Notes under the pieces: generated by a model
What the model was told of the DNA's origin: nothing
The model's database searches: none
What the model saw: the letters and a program-made list of their open reading frames with translations, nothing else
Made by a program: the position numbers and the translations under genes
NCBI GenBank assembly: GCA_018624035.1
Contig: JAAZUU010000012.1
Location: 1-34,756, forward strand
Direction of reading: 5' to 3'
Origin: Rhodobiaceae bacterium
GTDB lineage: Bacteria; Pseudomonadota; Alphaproteobacteria; Puniceispirillales; Puniceispirillaceae
Length of the DNA stretch: 34,756 nt
In this document: positions 1 to 8,630 of the stretch, piece by piece
Layout: each line of letters starts with the position of its first letter
Position numbering within the stretch: position 1 is the first letter of the stretch

Positions 1-1083
1 CAGCAGTTCCGCAAGCCTTTCAAAATCCGCCTCACCGGTGTTCCAGCCACCGGAAATCCGAATGGCACGGCTGGCATCCACGCCCGCGCCCATGGCCTTC
101 AATACGTGGCTTTCATGCACCTTGCCGGATGAACAGGCGGACCCGGCGCTGATCGCGACACCGGCAAGATCAAGCGACATGACCATCGTCTCGGCACTCT
201 TCTCATTGACCGCCAGACAGGCGGTGTTGGCGATCCGGCCAGCCGCCGCCCCGAACAGCCGCACATCATTGCGCCCAGCTGTCAGAAGTGATTCCAGCCG
301 GTCGCGCCAGCCCGCCATGGCCCAGTAATGCGCCATGTCGTCGAATGCCGCCGTCGCCGCCGCGCCGAAACCCACAATTCCCAGAAAATTCTCGGTGCCG
401 GACCGCCGTCCCTGTTCCTGGCCACCACCGCGAAGCAGGCTCGTCATCCGCAGGCCTGGCCTGACCAGCAGCGCGCCAACACCGGTCGGCCCGCCGATCT
501 TGTGCGCCGACAGGCTGGCATAATCCAGTCCGGATGCGGCAAAATCCAGATGCCGTTTGCCAAGAATCTGCACCATGTCGCTGTGCGTTGCCACACCGGC
601 CTCCCGCGCCAGCGCCACCATTTCGGCAATCGGTTGCAGAACACCTGTTTCGTTATTCGCATACATCACCGAGACAAGAGTCCGCCGGCGCCTGTCATCG
701 GGAAGCGATTCCAGAACATCGCGAAGCTGATCAAGGTCGATCCGGCCCTCGCCATCAACGCCTATGATGGTGGCTTTGGGGACCGCTCTGAGGACTGAAT
801 CATGTTCCACCGCGCTGGTGATGACATGATCGAATACCGACAGGGCGAGGTTGTTCGCCTCGGTGCCACCACTGGTGAACACCACATCGGCGCCGCGGCA
901 CCCGGCCAGAATGGCGATTTCGGCGCGCGCCGATTCCACCGCCATTCGCGCCGCACGGCCATAACCATGAACCGAGGACGGGTTTGATGGCGGGCCCATC
1001 GCCGCCTGCATCGCGGTCATCGCCTCGGGGCGGAGCGGAGCGGTGGCGTTGTTGTCGAAATAGAGTTGTGGCCGGGGCGGCAT
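1..1083 (-). CDS. Cysteine desulfurase (NifS/IscS-type), 3'-truncated by window edge
   Basis: PLP enzyme that takes sulfur from L-cysteine as a persulfide for Fe-S cluster assembly and other thiolation pathways. It is absent from the ORF track because it runs off the left edge, but reading the minus strand from the ATG at 1083 gives 361 codons without a stop. Visible marks are the N-terminal YFDNNATAPLRPEA, SGGTEANNLAL, the PLP-lysine motif LSAHKIGG (K195), RSGTEN, and the active-site loop SAGSACSSGKV (C317). The loop and overall spacing fit group I (NifS/IscS-like) enzymes rather than SufS. About 10-30 C-terminal residues are probably missing. The start lies 9 bp after the cysE stop, so the two genes are very likely co-transcribed and couple cysteine synthesis to its use. 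In many alphaproteobacteria a suf operon follows, but that lies outside this window. Confidence 0.93.
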   Translation of the reverse strand, partial: MPPRPQLYFDNNATAPLRPEAMTAMQAAMGPPSNPSSVHGYGRAARMAVESARAEIAILAGCRGADVVFTSGGTEANNLALSVFDHVITSAVEHDSVLRAVPKATIIGVDGEGRIDLDQLRDVLESLPDDRRRRTLVSVMYANNETGVLQPIAEMVALAREAGVATHSDMVQILGKRHLDFAASGLDYASLSAHKIGGPTGVGALLVRPGLRMTSLLRGGGQEQGRRSGTENFLGIVGFGAAATAAFDDMAHYWAMAGWRDRLESLLTAGRNDVRLFGAAAGRIANTACLAVNEKSAETMVMSLDLAGVAISAGSACSSGKVHESHVLKAMGAGVDASRAIRISGGWNTGEADFERLAELL

Positions 1084-1092
1084 GGCGGCAGC

Positions 1093-1857
1093 TCAGCTCT
1101 CGCCTTTCGGCAGATCAAGCCCGTCCCGATCGCCAATCGCCTCCTTGCCGGCCTCATCATGAAGCTTGGTCGGCGACAACCGGTCCTCCATGTCATTCAG
1201 CCTGGCGCGAAGCGTCTGCACCTCGGCGACAAGCGCCTCGATTGTGCGGGCGCGCGGGTCGACCTCATCGGGGTGTGAAACGGCGTAGGCGGCAAACGGG
1301 CGTTCCTCGGCGGGCGGCACACGCTTAGCGGCCAACTGGCGTGCCGGCACGCCAACAACAGTGGCCCCCGCGGGAACATCGCGCGTGACCACCGAATTGC
1401 CGCCAACACGGGCGCCCTGATGGACCGTCAGATCGCCAAGGATCTGCGCCCCTGAACCGACGATAACGTCATCTTCCAGCGTCGGATGGCGCTTGACCGA
1501 ACGCTGCGATTCGGCATCGACCGCCGGCAGGACACCGCCAAGGGTCACCCCCTGATACAGCGTCACGTTACGGCCGATCACCGTTGTCTCGCCAATCACC
1601 ACGCCGGAGCCGTGATCGACAAAGAAGCCGCAGCCGATTGTCGCTCCGGGGTGGATCTCGATCCCGGTAAACCAGCGCGCCAGCTGCATGATGAAACGCC
1701 CGGGAAACTTCAGACCAGCGCGCCAAAAGGGGTTGGCAATCCGATAGGCCAGCATCACCTGGAAGCTTGGATAGAGGAACATCGCCGCCAGACGGCCGCC
1801 GGCAGCGGGGTCTCGCTCGAGGATTGCGGTCAAGTCGCGGTTCAGCTTTGCGAACAT
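1093..1857 (-). CDS. cysE: Serine O-acetyltransferase
   Basis: Acetyl-CoA plus L-serine to O-acetylserine, the first committed step of cysteine synthesis. The protein has a short helical N-terminus (FAKLNRDLTAILERDPAA) and then a left-handed beta-helix of hexapeptide repeats, including GIEIHPGATIGCGFFVDHGS, GVVIGETTVIGRNVTLYQG and DVIVGSGAQILGDL, as in the short CysE/EpsC type. The ORF track starts at 2265, which would run deep into the divergent hydrolase gene. The family N-terminus begins at MFAKLNRD (1857), with GGAG eight bases upstream; the ATG at 1872 (MESGAMF) is an alternative without a clear ribosome binding site. At 254 aa the length is normal. The last 60 or so residues after the beta-helix include a likely short coiled coil (ALVAEVQTLRARLNDMEDRL). 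It is the first gene of a cysE-desulfurase pair. Confidence 0.93.
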   Translation of the reverse strand: MFAKLNRDLTAILERDPAAGGRLAAMFLYPSFQVMLAYRIANPFWRAGLKFPGRFIMQLARWFTGIEIHPGATIGCGFFVDHGSGVVIGETTVIGRNVTLYQGVTLGGVLPAVDAESQRSVKRHPTLEDDVIVGSGAQILGDLTVHQGARVGGNSVVTRDVPAGATVVGVPARQLAAKRVPPAEERPFAAYAVSHPDEVDPRARTIEALVAEVQTLRARLNDMEDRLSPTKLHDEAGKEAIGDRDGLDLPKGES

Positions 1858-1885
1858 GGCTCCGGACTCCATGGTCGGATTCTGT

Positions 1886-1914
1886 TGATACCAGAAAAAC
1901 AGCACCGTACTGTG
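1886..1914 (+). promoter_or_regulatory. Candidate sigma70 promoter for hydrolase-tyrS
   Basis: TTGATA, a 17-bp spacer and TACTGT on the plus strand. Predicted initiation near 1921 leaves a leader of about 65 nt before the ATG at 1987. This is a visual match only. It sits in the divergent cysE/hydrolase gap and overlaps the cysE leader. Confidence 0.4.
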
Positions 1915-1944
1915 CAAGCCGGGTTGGCCTGCAGATCTGTTTAA

Positions 1945-1972
1945 GATATAAGCCGATCTCACAAAATCACAA
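1945..1972 (-). promoter_or_regulatory. Candidate cysE promoter with repeated TTGTGA
   Basis: On the minus strand TTGTGA is followed after 16 bp by TATATC, upstream of cysE. The TTGTGA hexamer occurs twice, eight bases apart (TTGTGATTTTGTGA), so it could be either a -35 element or part of a small direct-repeat operator. Visual match only. Confidence 0.35.
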
Positions 1973-1986
1973 GGTAACGGATAAAT

Positions 1987-2649
1987 ATGCCCGAGGTCAT
2001 CATAAACGGACCCGAGGGGCGCCTTGAATGCTGGTACATGCCAGCCGAGGCCCCTGACGCGCCAACCGCCCTGATCCTGCATCCCGAGCCGGACAAGGGC
2101 GGCACCATGAACAACCGCGTGACCTACGCGCTGTACCAGCATTTCCAGTCGCGCGGCTTTGCCGTCATGCGGTTCAATTTCCGCGGCGTCGGCAGAAGTC
2201 AGGGCACCTATGACAACGGCGATGGCGAACTTTCGGATGCGGCGACGGCGATGGACTGGCTGCAATCACAGACACCGGCGTCAAGCCAGTGCTGGATCGC
2301 CGGGTTTTCCTTCGGGTCATGGATCGGCATGCAGTTGATGATGCGCCGGCCGGAAATCCAGGGGTTCATCTCCGTCACACCGCCGGCGGCGACGCATGAT
2401 TTCACCTTCCTGGCTCCCTGTCCGGCATCCGGGCTCATCGTCCATGGCGAGCAGGACGCGGCCGTGCCGCCGGAAACCGTCCACAAGCTTGTCGAGCGGC
2501 TTTCGATCCAGAAAGGCGTCGAAATCAAGGTCGACATCGTTCCCGGGGCCAATCACTTCTTCACCGATCATCTCGACCCGCTGATCGAGCATGTGTCGAC
2601 CTATCTTGATGAGGCACTGCCAAAGCCAGCCGAAGCGCCGCTTTTCTAA
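1987..2649 (+). CDS. Alpha/beta hydrolase (COG2945-like)
   Basis: Small cytoplasmic serine hydrolase of the alpha/beta fold; the substrate is unknown. The 220-residue protein shows the oxyanion-side motif RFNFRGVGRSQG, the nucleophile elbow GFSFGS (S108), the acid in HGEQDAAVP (D157) and the base in GANHFF (H190), so the catalytic triad is intact. There is no signal peptide. It is divergent from cysE and 15 bp upstream of tyrS on the same strand, probably one transcript. In alphaproteobacteria a hydrolase of this kind is often found beside cysteine desulfurase and suf genes, which matches the neighbour here and hints at a link to sulfur metabolism, but that is context and not proof. The start ATG follows an A-rich leader with only a weak, distant AAGG as ribosome binding site. 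Confidence 0.88.
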   Translation: MPEVIINGPEGRLECWYMPAEAPDAPTALILHPEPDKGGTMNNRVTYALYQHFQSRGFAVMRFNFRGVGRSQGTYDNGDGELSDAATAMDWLQSQTPASSQCWIAGFSFGSWIGMQLMMRRPEIQGFISVTPPAATHDFTFLAPCPASGLIVHGEQDAAVPPETVHKLVERLSIQKGVEIKVDIVPGANHFFTDHLDPLIEHVSTYLDEALPKPAEAPLF

Positions 2650-2664
2650 ACGGGAAAACGACAG

Positions 2665-3909
2665 ATGACACACCGGTCAGACCTCATCAGGCTGTTCTCC
2701 GCGCGCGGATACATCCACCAGGCGACCAATATCGACGGCCTGGATGAACGGGCGTCGCAGCAGATCATTCCGGCCTATATCGGATTTGATTGTACCGCGA
2801 ACAGCCTGCATGTCGGCTCGCTTGTGCAAATCATGATGCTTCGTGCCCTGCAGAAGACCGGCCACAAGCCCATCGTCCTGATGGGCGGCGGCACAACCAA
2901 GGTCGGCGATCCTTCGGGCAAGGATGCCGCGCGCCCGCTGCTGTCCGAGCATGATATCGAACAGAACAAGCAGGGCATCTTTCAGGTTTTCGAGAAATAT
3001 CTGACCTTTGGAGACGGACCGACCGACGCCATCATGGTCGATAACGCTTCATGGCTGGATGGCCTGGCCTATATCCGCTTCCTGCGTGATTTCGGACCAC
3101 ATTTTTCGGTCAACCGCATGCTTGCCATGGATTCGGTGAAACTCCGCCTCGAACGCGAACAGCCACTGTCCTTCCTCGAATTCAATTACGCCATTCTTCA
3201 GGCCTATGATTTCCTGGAATTGCGACGCCGCTATGGATGCCTGCTGCAGATGGGCGGCTCGGACCAATGGGGCAATATCGTCAGCGGCATCGATCTGACA
3301 CGCCGCGTCGACACCCAGGAAATCTACGGGCTCACGTCACCGCTGATCACCACGGCGTCGGGCGCCAAGATGGGCAAGTCTGCGGATGGCGCTATCTGGC
3401 TGAATGAGGATAGGCTGTCAGCCTTCGATTTCTGGCAGTTCTGGCGCAATACCGAGGACGCCGATGTCGTCCGCTTCCTGGCCCTGTTCACCGAATTGCC
3501 GATGGACGAGGTGGCGCGGCTTGGCGGGCTTGAGGGCGCCGAAGTCAACGAGGCGAAAATCATTCTCGCCAACGAGGCGACGGCCCTTTGCCATGGTGCC
3601 GATGCTGCCCGTGCCGCCATGGAAACGGCCCAGCAGACCTTCGCCGGTGGCGGTGTTGGTGAAGGCCTGCCGCAGGAGAAGGTATCGGCCGATGAGGCCG
3701 ACGGGATGGGCATTATCGCCGCGCTGGTCAAGGTCGGGTTTGCCAAATCCAACGGTGAAGCGCGACGTCTGATTCGTGGTGGCGGGGCGCGTCTGAATGA
3801 CGTTCCGATCAGCGATGAGGAACATCTGCTGAGCGTCGCCGATTTCAGCGATGGCCGTGCCAAGATCTCGGCCGGCAAGAAACGTCACGCGCTTCTTGTC
3901 CTGTCCTGA
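2665..3909 (+). CDS. tyrS: Tyrosyl-tRNA synthetase
   Basis: Class Ic aminoacyl-tRNA synthetase that charges tRNA-Tyr in the cytoplasm. At 414 aa it has the typical bacterial TyrRS length. The HIGH-like signature is HVGS at residues 49-52 and the KMSKS-like loop is KMGKS at 235-239. The tyrosine-pocket region [11 protein letters not shown] is present, and the C-terminal 65 or so residues have an S4-like RNA-binding domain ([18 protein letters not shown]). The gene follows the hydrolase after 15 bp and ends 14 bp from the stop codon of the convergent AsmA-like gene. No hairpin terminator is visible in that gap, so read-through or overlapping 3' ends are possible. Confidence 0.97.
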   Translation: MTHRSDLIRLFSARGYIHQATNIDGLDERASQQIIPAYIGFDCTANSLHVGSLVQIMMLRALQKTGHKPIVLMGGGTTKVGDPSGKDAARPLLSEHDIEQNKQGIFQVFEKYLTFGDGPTDAIMVDNASWLDGLAYIRFLRDFGPHFSVNRMLAMDSVKLRLEREQPLSFLEFNYAILQAYDFLELRRRYGCLLQMGGSDQWGNIVSGIDLTRRVDTQEIYGLTSPLITTASGAKMGKSADGAIWLNEDRLSAFDFWQFWRNTEDADVVRFLALFTELPMDEVARLGGLEGAEVNEAKIILANEATALCHGADAARAAMETAQQTFAGGGVGEGLPQEKVSADEADGMGIIAALVKVGFAKSNGEARRLIRGGGARLNDVPISDEEHLLSVADFSDGRAKISAGKKRHALLVLS

Positions 3910-3923
3910 TCCGTCCTAAAACG

Positions 3924-6900
3924 CTAGCTGTCTGCCGAGCTGTCTTTCGGGCCGTCGGGTTGCGGGCCGAGGATGCGATCGCCTTCGCGGCGGATCCAGG
4001 ACGGGCTGAACAGGTCACGAAGCAGCCCCGGCACGATTGAGGCCGGGGTCACCGATGTACCGGGATCATCGACATCACCTTCAACCCGGAACTGCGTGAC
4101 AAACAGGCCGGCCTTGTCGACTCCGGTCAGAATTTCCCCAACAAGCGGAATCACGCCGATGATCTGGCTCAGGAAACTGGCAGGCACCAGATTGCCGCTG
4201 ACATCGACGATACGTGTTGCCCGGTCATATTTGCCGACAAAGGCAACCGACACGGCCTGGCCGCGGCCGGTGACCTGTCTGAGGATCACCTCGCTGCCTC
4301 GCTTCTCGATCGCCGCCTCACCCCAGGCAAAGCCGGTGCCCTCACCCTCGACGAGATTATATAGTCCGATCGGCGCCAGAACCGAAAAGGCGCGGACAGC
4401 GGCCGGCGCCTCGACCACCGAAAAATTGGTGATCCGGATATTCGTGTCGAAATTCTCGTACCCGTCGATAAACCGTGTCTTCAGGAACATCTCGCCAGAC
4501 CTGATCGTGTCGGTCACGCGCAGCCCCTTCAGCGTGCCGCCGCCATTTTCCGAGGCCAGGGTCAGTTCAGGCACCTTGCCGTCGAGGGCGGTGTAGGTGA
4601 GCGTGGTCTCGGCCCCGCCTATGACCCCAACACCGTTGACGAAGTCCCCGCCCTTGCCAAAGCTGAGCTGAAGCTCGCTCTCATTGATCAAAGGTCTCTT
4701 GTTGTAGAGGAGATTGCCGGAGAAGGACGCCTCACCGCCGCCATCACCTTCCTTGTTGCCGGTGACGTGACCGCTCAGCGTGATTCCGTCTCCAACGAAA
4801 ATCTGATCGGCAAGAATGTCGAAGCTGACCGGTCGTCCCTCGCCGATGCCAAGATTGCGGCGTAGCGGGACAAGATCAATCTGCACCGCTTCGGCCTCGA
4901 CCACCCAATGCTGGTTCTCGTCCCGTGACAGCATCATGGTCCTGATGTCGTTGCCGGGCCAGTTCAACCGTTCAAACACCGCCTTCGTCAGTCCGAAACT
5001 GCCATCTCCACGCTGTCCGAAATCCACCCGTCCAACGGCCTTCAGGCTGCCTGCAACCAGATCGATATCCTCAATCGAGACCAGGTTCCCCTTGCGAAGG
5101 ATCAGCCTTGTGGTGACACGGCCTTCCTCGGCTGGCAGCTTGACCCAGGCCAGAGCCGGCACATTGATGGAGGCGTCATTGAGATCAAGCGCGAGTTCGA
5201 CTTCGAAATCCGCAAGATCGATCCCTGTCGCCAGCTCGATACGGCCACCAAGAGCCCCGCCAATCTCAAGGCCAGACAGTCGCGAGGCAAGCCTGGCGAG
5301 ACCCGGCGCATTCGGCGCGTCGGCCCTGACCTGCAACAGATCCCCGTCACGGTCATTCGTCACGACAAAATCCACCGGTGCGCCAAACACCGTGGCTATA
5401 CCGGAAATCTCGGTTTTCGACCGTGACAGATGCATGACCAGTTCGGCATCCCGCACCATGTCAACAAGTGGCACTCCATCGAAACTTCCCTTCTGGACGA
5501 TGATATCAGTCTCGATCTCAACGTCGGCACGTCGCGGGGTGCCACCCGCCGGGAACCGCGCACGCAGATCGACATTGGCACGCCCTGACATGGCGAGAGC
5601 GCCAAGGTCGATTCCGTCTCCGCTGCCATAGCCAAGCGCCACCGCGATGTCCGCGACCCGCGCAAGGTCGCTGTCGACAGTCGACACGGCAAGCATCGCC
5701 CGGCCCTGCCCGGCTGCGCCGCCTCGCTGATAGGTCACCTTCGACGGCAGGCCAAGCAGCGTGGCATCACCACGGATCTGGAACTGCGATCTGTCGACGA
5801 TGAAGTTGACATTTGCCTCCCGTGCCTCGGCACCAAGCGGCAGATTGGTGAAAGTCCCGTTGCTGACACTGCCCTCAACCTCGAACCCGATATCGGCCGA
5901 CTTGAGCCCGCGACGAACAGGAAAACTCGTTCTGAGGGCAAGTTCACTATGGCCAGCGGCTTTGACTTTCATCAGCTCGCCGCTCTTGCCACCAAAACCG
6001 AAACGTGACGCGACGCGGATGACTTCACCAACATCTCCCGCAAGACGCAGATCGGTGCGTCCCATTGCCGGCTTGCCACCAATGACGGGTACGATCTCCA
6101 CCTTGCCCGTCGACAGTTCGAGTCCCTCGACACGGCCCTCGGTCAGGATGATCTCACCGCGATTGTCGGAAATGGTCAGGCGGCCATCAAGATTCGTGAA
6201 TGCCGGCAGTTTCGCATTCAGTTCGAGACGCGCATCACGCATTGTCACCGTCCCGTCGAGGCGCGAGATCCGTGGCCGTTCGCCCGTGAAATCGCTGATC
6301 ACCTCGAGCCGGATATCCTCGACACGCCCCTGCGGCATCTTCTGCCCGACCCAGTTTCTGGTCTTGCTGACAAGCCACTCTGGCCAGATAGCGTGGAATT
6401 CGCGGACATCCATGGCACCCGCCGCGATCTTCAGGTCGGCTCCCGAAATGGCCCATCCATCGCTGAGGAACAGATCGCCACTGATACCGACACTGCCGCC
6501 ATTGGCCAGCGTCAGGCTGATATCCTGCAACGCGAATCTGCTTCCCTGTAATGCGGCGTTGATCTGGACACGGGTCAGTGGCAAGGGTGTGTCGCGATCC
6601 ACGATTTTCGGACTGCCGTCACTGACTCCGACTGACAGGGTGAGCGCCTCGACGGCGCCTTGCCGGCCGAGCCGAAGCGCGACATTGCCGTCGGCGACAC
6701 CGGTCAGCCTTTCATATTGCTGTGCCCCGACATCAACCAACACATCGCGGACGGCCGATGCCAGGTCAAGCTGCACGATGTCCAGCGACGAGCCGTCTCG
6801 CTGGAAACCACCACTTATTTCGAGTTCGAAATTCTCAAGCCGTCCTCCCGCCGCCCTTTGCATCAGCGCGGCACGCGCTCCAGATGCCAGCCCGGCAGGC

Positions 6901-7994
6901 CATTCCTCATAGATTTGTTCTATCGGCCATCGGTTGCCGCGAAGGCGAAGCGCAAGCTGCGGCACCGCATCACGAAGGCCGCGGAGATCTCCCGACAGTG
7001 ACAGGGTGCGGCCCTTGGTCAGAACCAGCTCGCCCTGCGCCAGCGACAATTCGCCGGTGCCATGATTGTATCCGATCACGACCGACCCGGTGTCATATGC
7101 CAGGACGGGAAGTCCGGCGGTCGTAAGGTCGAGACGCCCCTCGACCGCCACGATATCCATATCCGCCACATCCAGCAGACCGGCACTGATTGACAGGTTG
7201 GCAGTGCCGGACAGCCGGCCGGCCTCGCCAACTGCCTGAGGGATTTGTGGTGAAATCGCCGGCAGGCCTCTGGTGGTGAGCTCATCCAGTTTGATATCGA
7301 TCCGGAAATCCTTGCGAACCAGATCGCCAATGGCGGATACCGACATCATACCGGCTGATGCACCTTCAATCAGCCGTTCTCCATCAACAAGGCCGACGAA
7401 TGTGCCATCCGCCGCGGAGGCGAATTCGAATTCCACATTCTCAAAACGCACCGGATCAGCCTTGCCGGTCGGATCACGCAGCGTCAAACCAGCCGAGGCG
7501 ATGGTGATCTGACGCCCCGCCATGCTGTCATCGCCCGCATTGGCGGTCGGTGTGGCCACAGTTGCCGCCAACGCGCCAAGCGGCGAGGCGCGCCAACTCG
7601 CCGGATCAAGCGTGAGGTCGAGATCAATGCCGGTCAGCACGATATCCGACGGTGCCCACTGCAACAGCGCGTAGGGTGACATGACAACGCTTGCCTGCGG
7701 TATTGTCAGCGAATTGTCATCGAGGGTGAGATCAACGTCGGATGCGAGGACGGTCAGTGTGAAGGACGGGAGCTGAACCTCGACACCGACATCGGCAACC
7801 GCAACCGGCACCCCGCCAAGACGCTTGCTGAGTTCGGCCTGCAACAGACCGGCAAGGCCGCCAGCGTTGGCAATGTACACAAACGGGATGATGACACCGG
7901 CCAGAACAGCTGCCAGCAGACCAAGCAGCACGAACCGCATCACGCGACGTAGCGGCTTCGCCTCGGTCTGTCTTGGCTGTGTTCCCTGCACCAT
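3924..7994 (-). CDS. YhdP/AsmA-like inner-membrane-anchored envelope protein (DUF3971)
   Basis: Very large protein (1356 aa) with a basic N-terminus, one transmembrane helix at about residues 20-45 (FVLLGLLAAVLAGVIIPFVY), and a long repetitive beta-rich periplasmic part. It resembles the DUF3971/AsmA_2 (YhdP) group of RBG-type proteins. Known members (YhdP, TamB, YdbH in E. coli) form hydrophobic grooves bridging inner and outer membranes and move phospholipids; applying that here is inference from family. The C-terminus (NLVPASFLSQIIGVIPLVGEIL) is the conserved, more hydrophobic end of the AsmA-like C-terminal domain. The ATG at 7994 has AGGG six bases upstream; an internal Met just before the membrane helix is an alternative. 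The long plus-strand ORFs drawn inside it are shadows. Confidence 0.85.
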   Translation of the reverse strand: MVQGTQPRQTEAKPLRRVMRFVLLGLLAAVLAGVIIPFVYIANAGGLAGLLQAELSKRLGGVPVAVADVGVEVQLPSFTLTVLASDVDLTLDDNSLTIPQASVVMSPYALLQWAPSDIVLTGIDLDLTLDPASWRASPLGALAATVATPTANAGDDSMAGRQITIASAGLTLRDPTGKADPVRFENVEFEFASAADGTFVGLVDGERLIEGASAGMMSVSAIGDLVRKDFRIDIKLDELTTRGLPAISPQIPQAVGEAGRLSGTANLSISAGLLDVADMDIVAVEGRLDLTTAGLPVLAYDTGSVVIGYNHGTGELSLAQGELVLTKGRTLSLSGDLRGLRDAVPQLALRLRGNRWPIEQIYEEWPAGLASGARAALMQRAAGGRLENFELEISGGFQRDGSSLDIVQLDLASAVRDVLVDVGAQQYERLTGVADGNVALRLGRQGAVEALTLSVGVSDGSPKIVDRDTPLPLTRVQINAALQGSRFALQDISLTLANGGSVGISGDLFLSDGWAISGADLKIAAGAMDVREFHAIWPEWLVSKTRNWVGQKMPQGRVEDIRLEVISDFTGERPRISRLDGTVTMRDARLELNAKLPAFTNLDGRLTISDNRGEIILTEGRVEGLELSTGKVEIVPVIGGKPAMGRTDLRLAGDVGEVIRVASRFGFGGKSGELMKVKAAGHSELALRTSFPVRRGLKSADIGFEVEGSVSNGTFTNLPLGAEAREANVNFIVDRSQFQIRGDATLLGLPSKVTYQRGGAAGQGRAMLAVSTVDSDLARVADIAVALGYGSGDGIDLGALAMSGRANVDLRARFPAGGTPRRADVEIETDIIVQKGSFDGVPLVDMVRDAELVMHLSRSKTEISGIATVFGAPVDFVVTNDRDGDLLQVRADAPNAPGLARLASRLSGLEIGGALGGRIELATGIDLADFEVELALDLNDASINVPALAWVKLPAEEGRVTTRLILRKGNLVSIEDIDLVAGSLKAVGRVDFGQRGDGSFGLTKAVFERLNWPGNDIRTMMLSRDENQHWVVEAEAVQIDLVPLRRNLGIGEGRPVSFDILADQIFVGDGITLSGHVTGNKEGDGGGEASFSGNLLYNKRPLINESELQLSFGKGGDFVNGVGVIGGAETTLTYTALDGKVPELTLASENGGGTLKGLRVTDTIRSGEMFLKTRFIDGYENFDTNIRITNFSVVEAPAAVRAFSVLAPIGLYNLVEGEGTGFAWGEAAIEKRGSEVILRQVTGRGQAVSVAFVGKYDRATRIVDVSGNLVPASFLSQIIGVIPLVGEILTGVDKAGLFVTQFRVEGDVDDPGTSVTPASIVPGLLRDLFSPSWIRREGDRILGPQPDGPKDSSADS

Positions 7995-8101
7995 ACCGGC
8001 CCTGTCAGCGCCCGATCATCGCGCCGTTTGTATCACGTCGTTCACATACTGTCTTGCGATCATTGAAACTCTTCCCACCTTCCAGAAAGACACCAAAATC
8101 C

Positions 8102-8125
8102 GGCCAGCCATCACAGATGCTGGCC
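8102..8125 (+). promoter_or_regulatory. Hairpin in the bcp leader
   Basis: GGCCAGC and GCTGGCC pair perfectly, and three more inner pairs form if one C is bulged, closing an ACA triloop. It lies 36 bases before the bcp start and has no T-run, so it is not a terminator. It could affect mRNA stability or be a binding site; function unknown. Confidence 0.4.
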
Positions 8126-8161
8126 TCGTATATTGAACCCAGAACTCGGGAGATCATCACC

Positions 8162-8620
8162 ATGCTGGAAACAGGCACGAAACTGCCTCCCTTTACCATT
8201 CCGACCGACACCGGATCCTTCTCGATGGCAGACAAGGTCGGCAAGAATGTGGTCGTATTCTTCTTTCCCCGCGCCGACACCAGCGGATGCACGAAAGAAG
8301 CTGTCGCCTTTTCCGGGCTTATGTCTGATTTCTCGGCGGCAGGCTGCGAGGTAATCGGCATTTCAAAGGACACCGCGGCGAAACAGGCCAAATTCCGGGC
8401 GAAGCACGGCCTGACCTGTGAGCTTGGCGCCGATGACGCAACGGACATCTGCGAGACGTTCGGTGTCTGGGTCGAAAAATCCATGTATGGCCGGACCTAT
8501 ATGGGTATCCAGCGCGCCACCTTCCTGATCGATGGTACCGGAACGGTTGTCGAGGTTTGGCCGAAGGTGAAGGTGGCAGGCCATGCCGAGGAGGTGCTAG
8601 CCCGCGCGCAGGCGCTCTGA
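8162..8620 (+). CDS. bcp: Thioredoxin-fold peroxiredoxin, Bcp/PrxQ family
   Basis: Reduces hydrogen and organic peroxides through a peroxidatic cysteine; cytoplasmic. The protein is 152 aa from the ATG at 8162, chosen because GGAG lies nine bases upstream and MLETGTKLPPFTIPTDTG is the family N-terminus; the ORF track's 63 extra residues are leader. The peroxidatic site is FPRADTSGCTKEAV with C43 and the T/C/E residues in place. The residue five positions on, where many Bcp/PrxQ proteins have the resolving cysteine (CTxEAC), is V48. Other cysteines near C66, C89 and C98 could serve as resolving residue, or the enzyme may work as a 1-Cys type. It is divergent from the AsmA-like gene and convergent with prfB, so it is probably monocistronic. 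Confidence 0.92.
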   Translation: MLETGTKLPPFTIPTDTGSFSMADKVGKNVVVFFFPRADTSGCTKEAVAFSGLMSDFSAAGCEVIGISKDTAAKQAKFRAKHGLTCELGADDATDICETFGVWVEKSMYGRTYMGIQRATFLIDGTGTVVEVWPKVKVAGHAEEVLARAQAL

Positions 8621-8630
8621 CACGCTGTTC

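Noticed and set aside
1858-2265. N-terminal extension of the cysE ORF to 2265
   Set aside because: It overlaps the divergent hydrolase gene by about 280 bp and has no family similarity; the CysE N-terminus starts at MFAKLNRD.
5761-6912. 383-aa plus-strand ORF inside the AsmA-like gene
   Set aside because: Ser/Arg/Pro-rich composition typical of an antisense shadow of a GC-rich gene; the minus-strand reading has clear domain structure.
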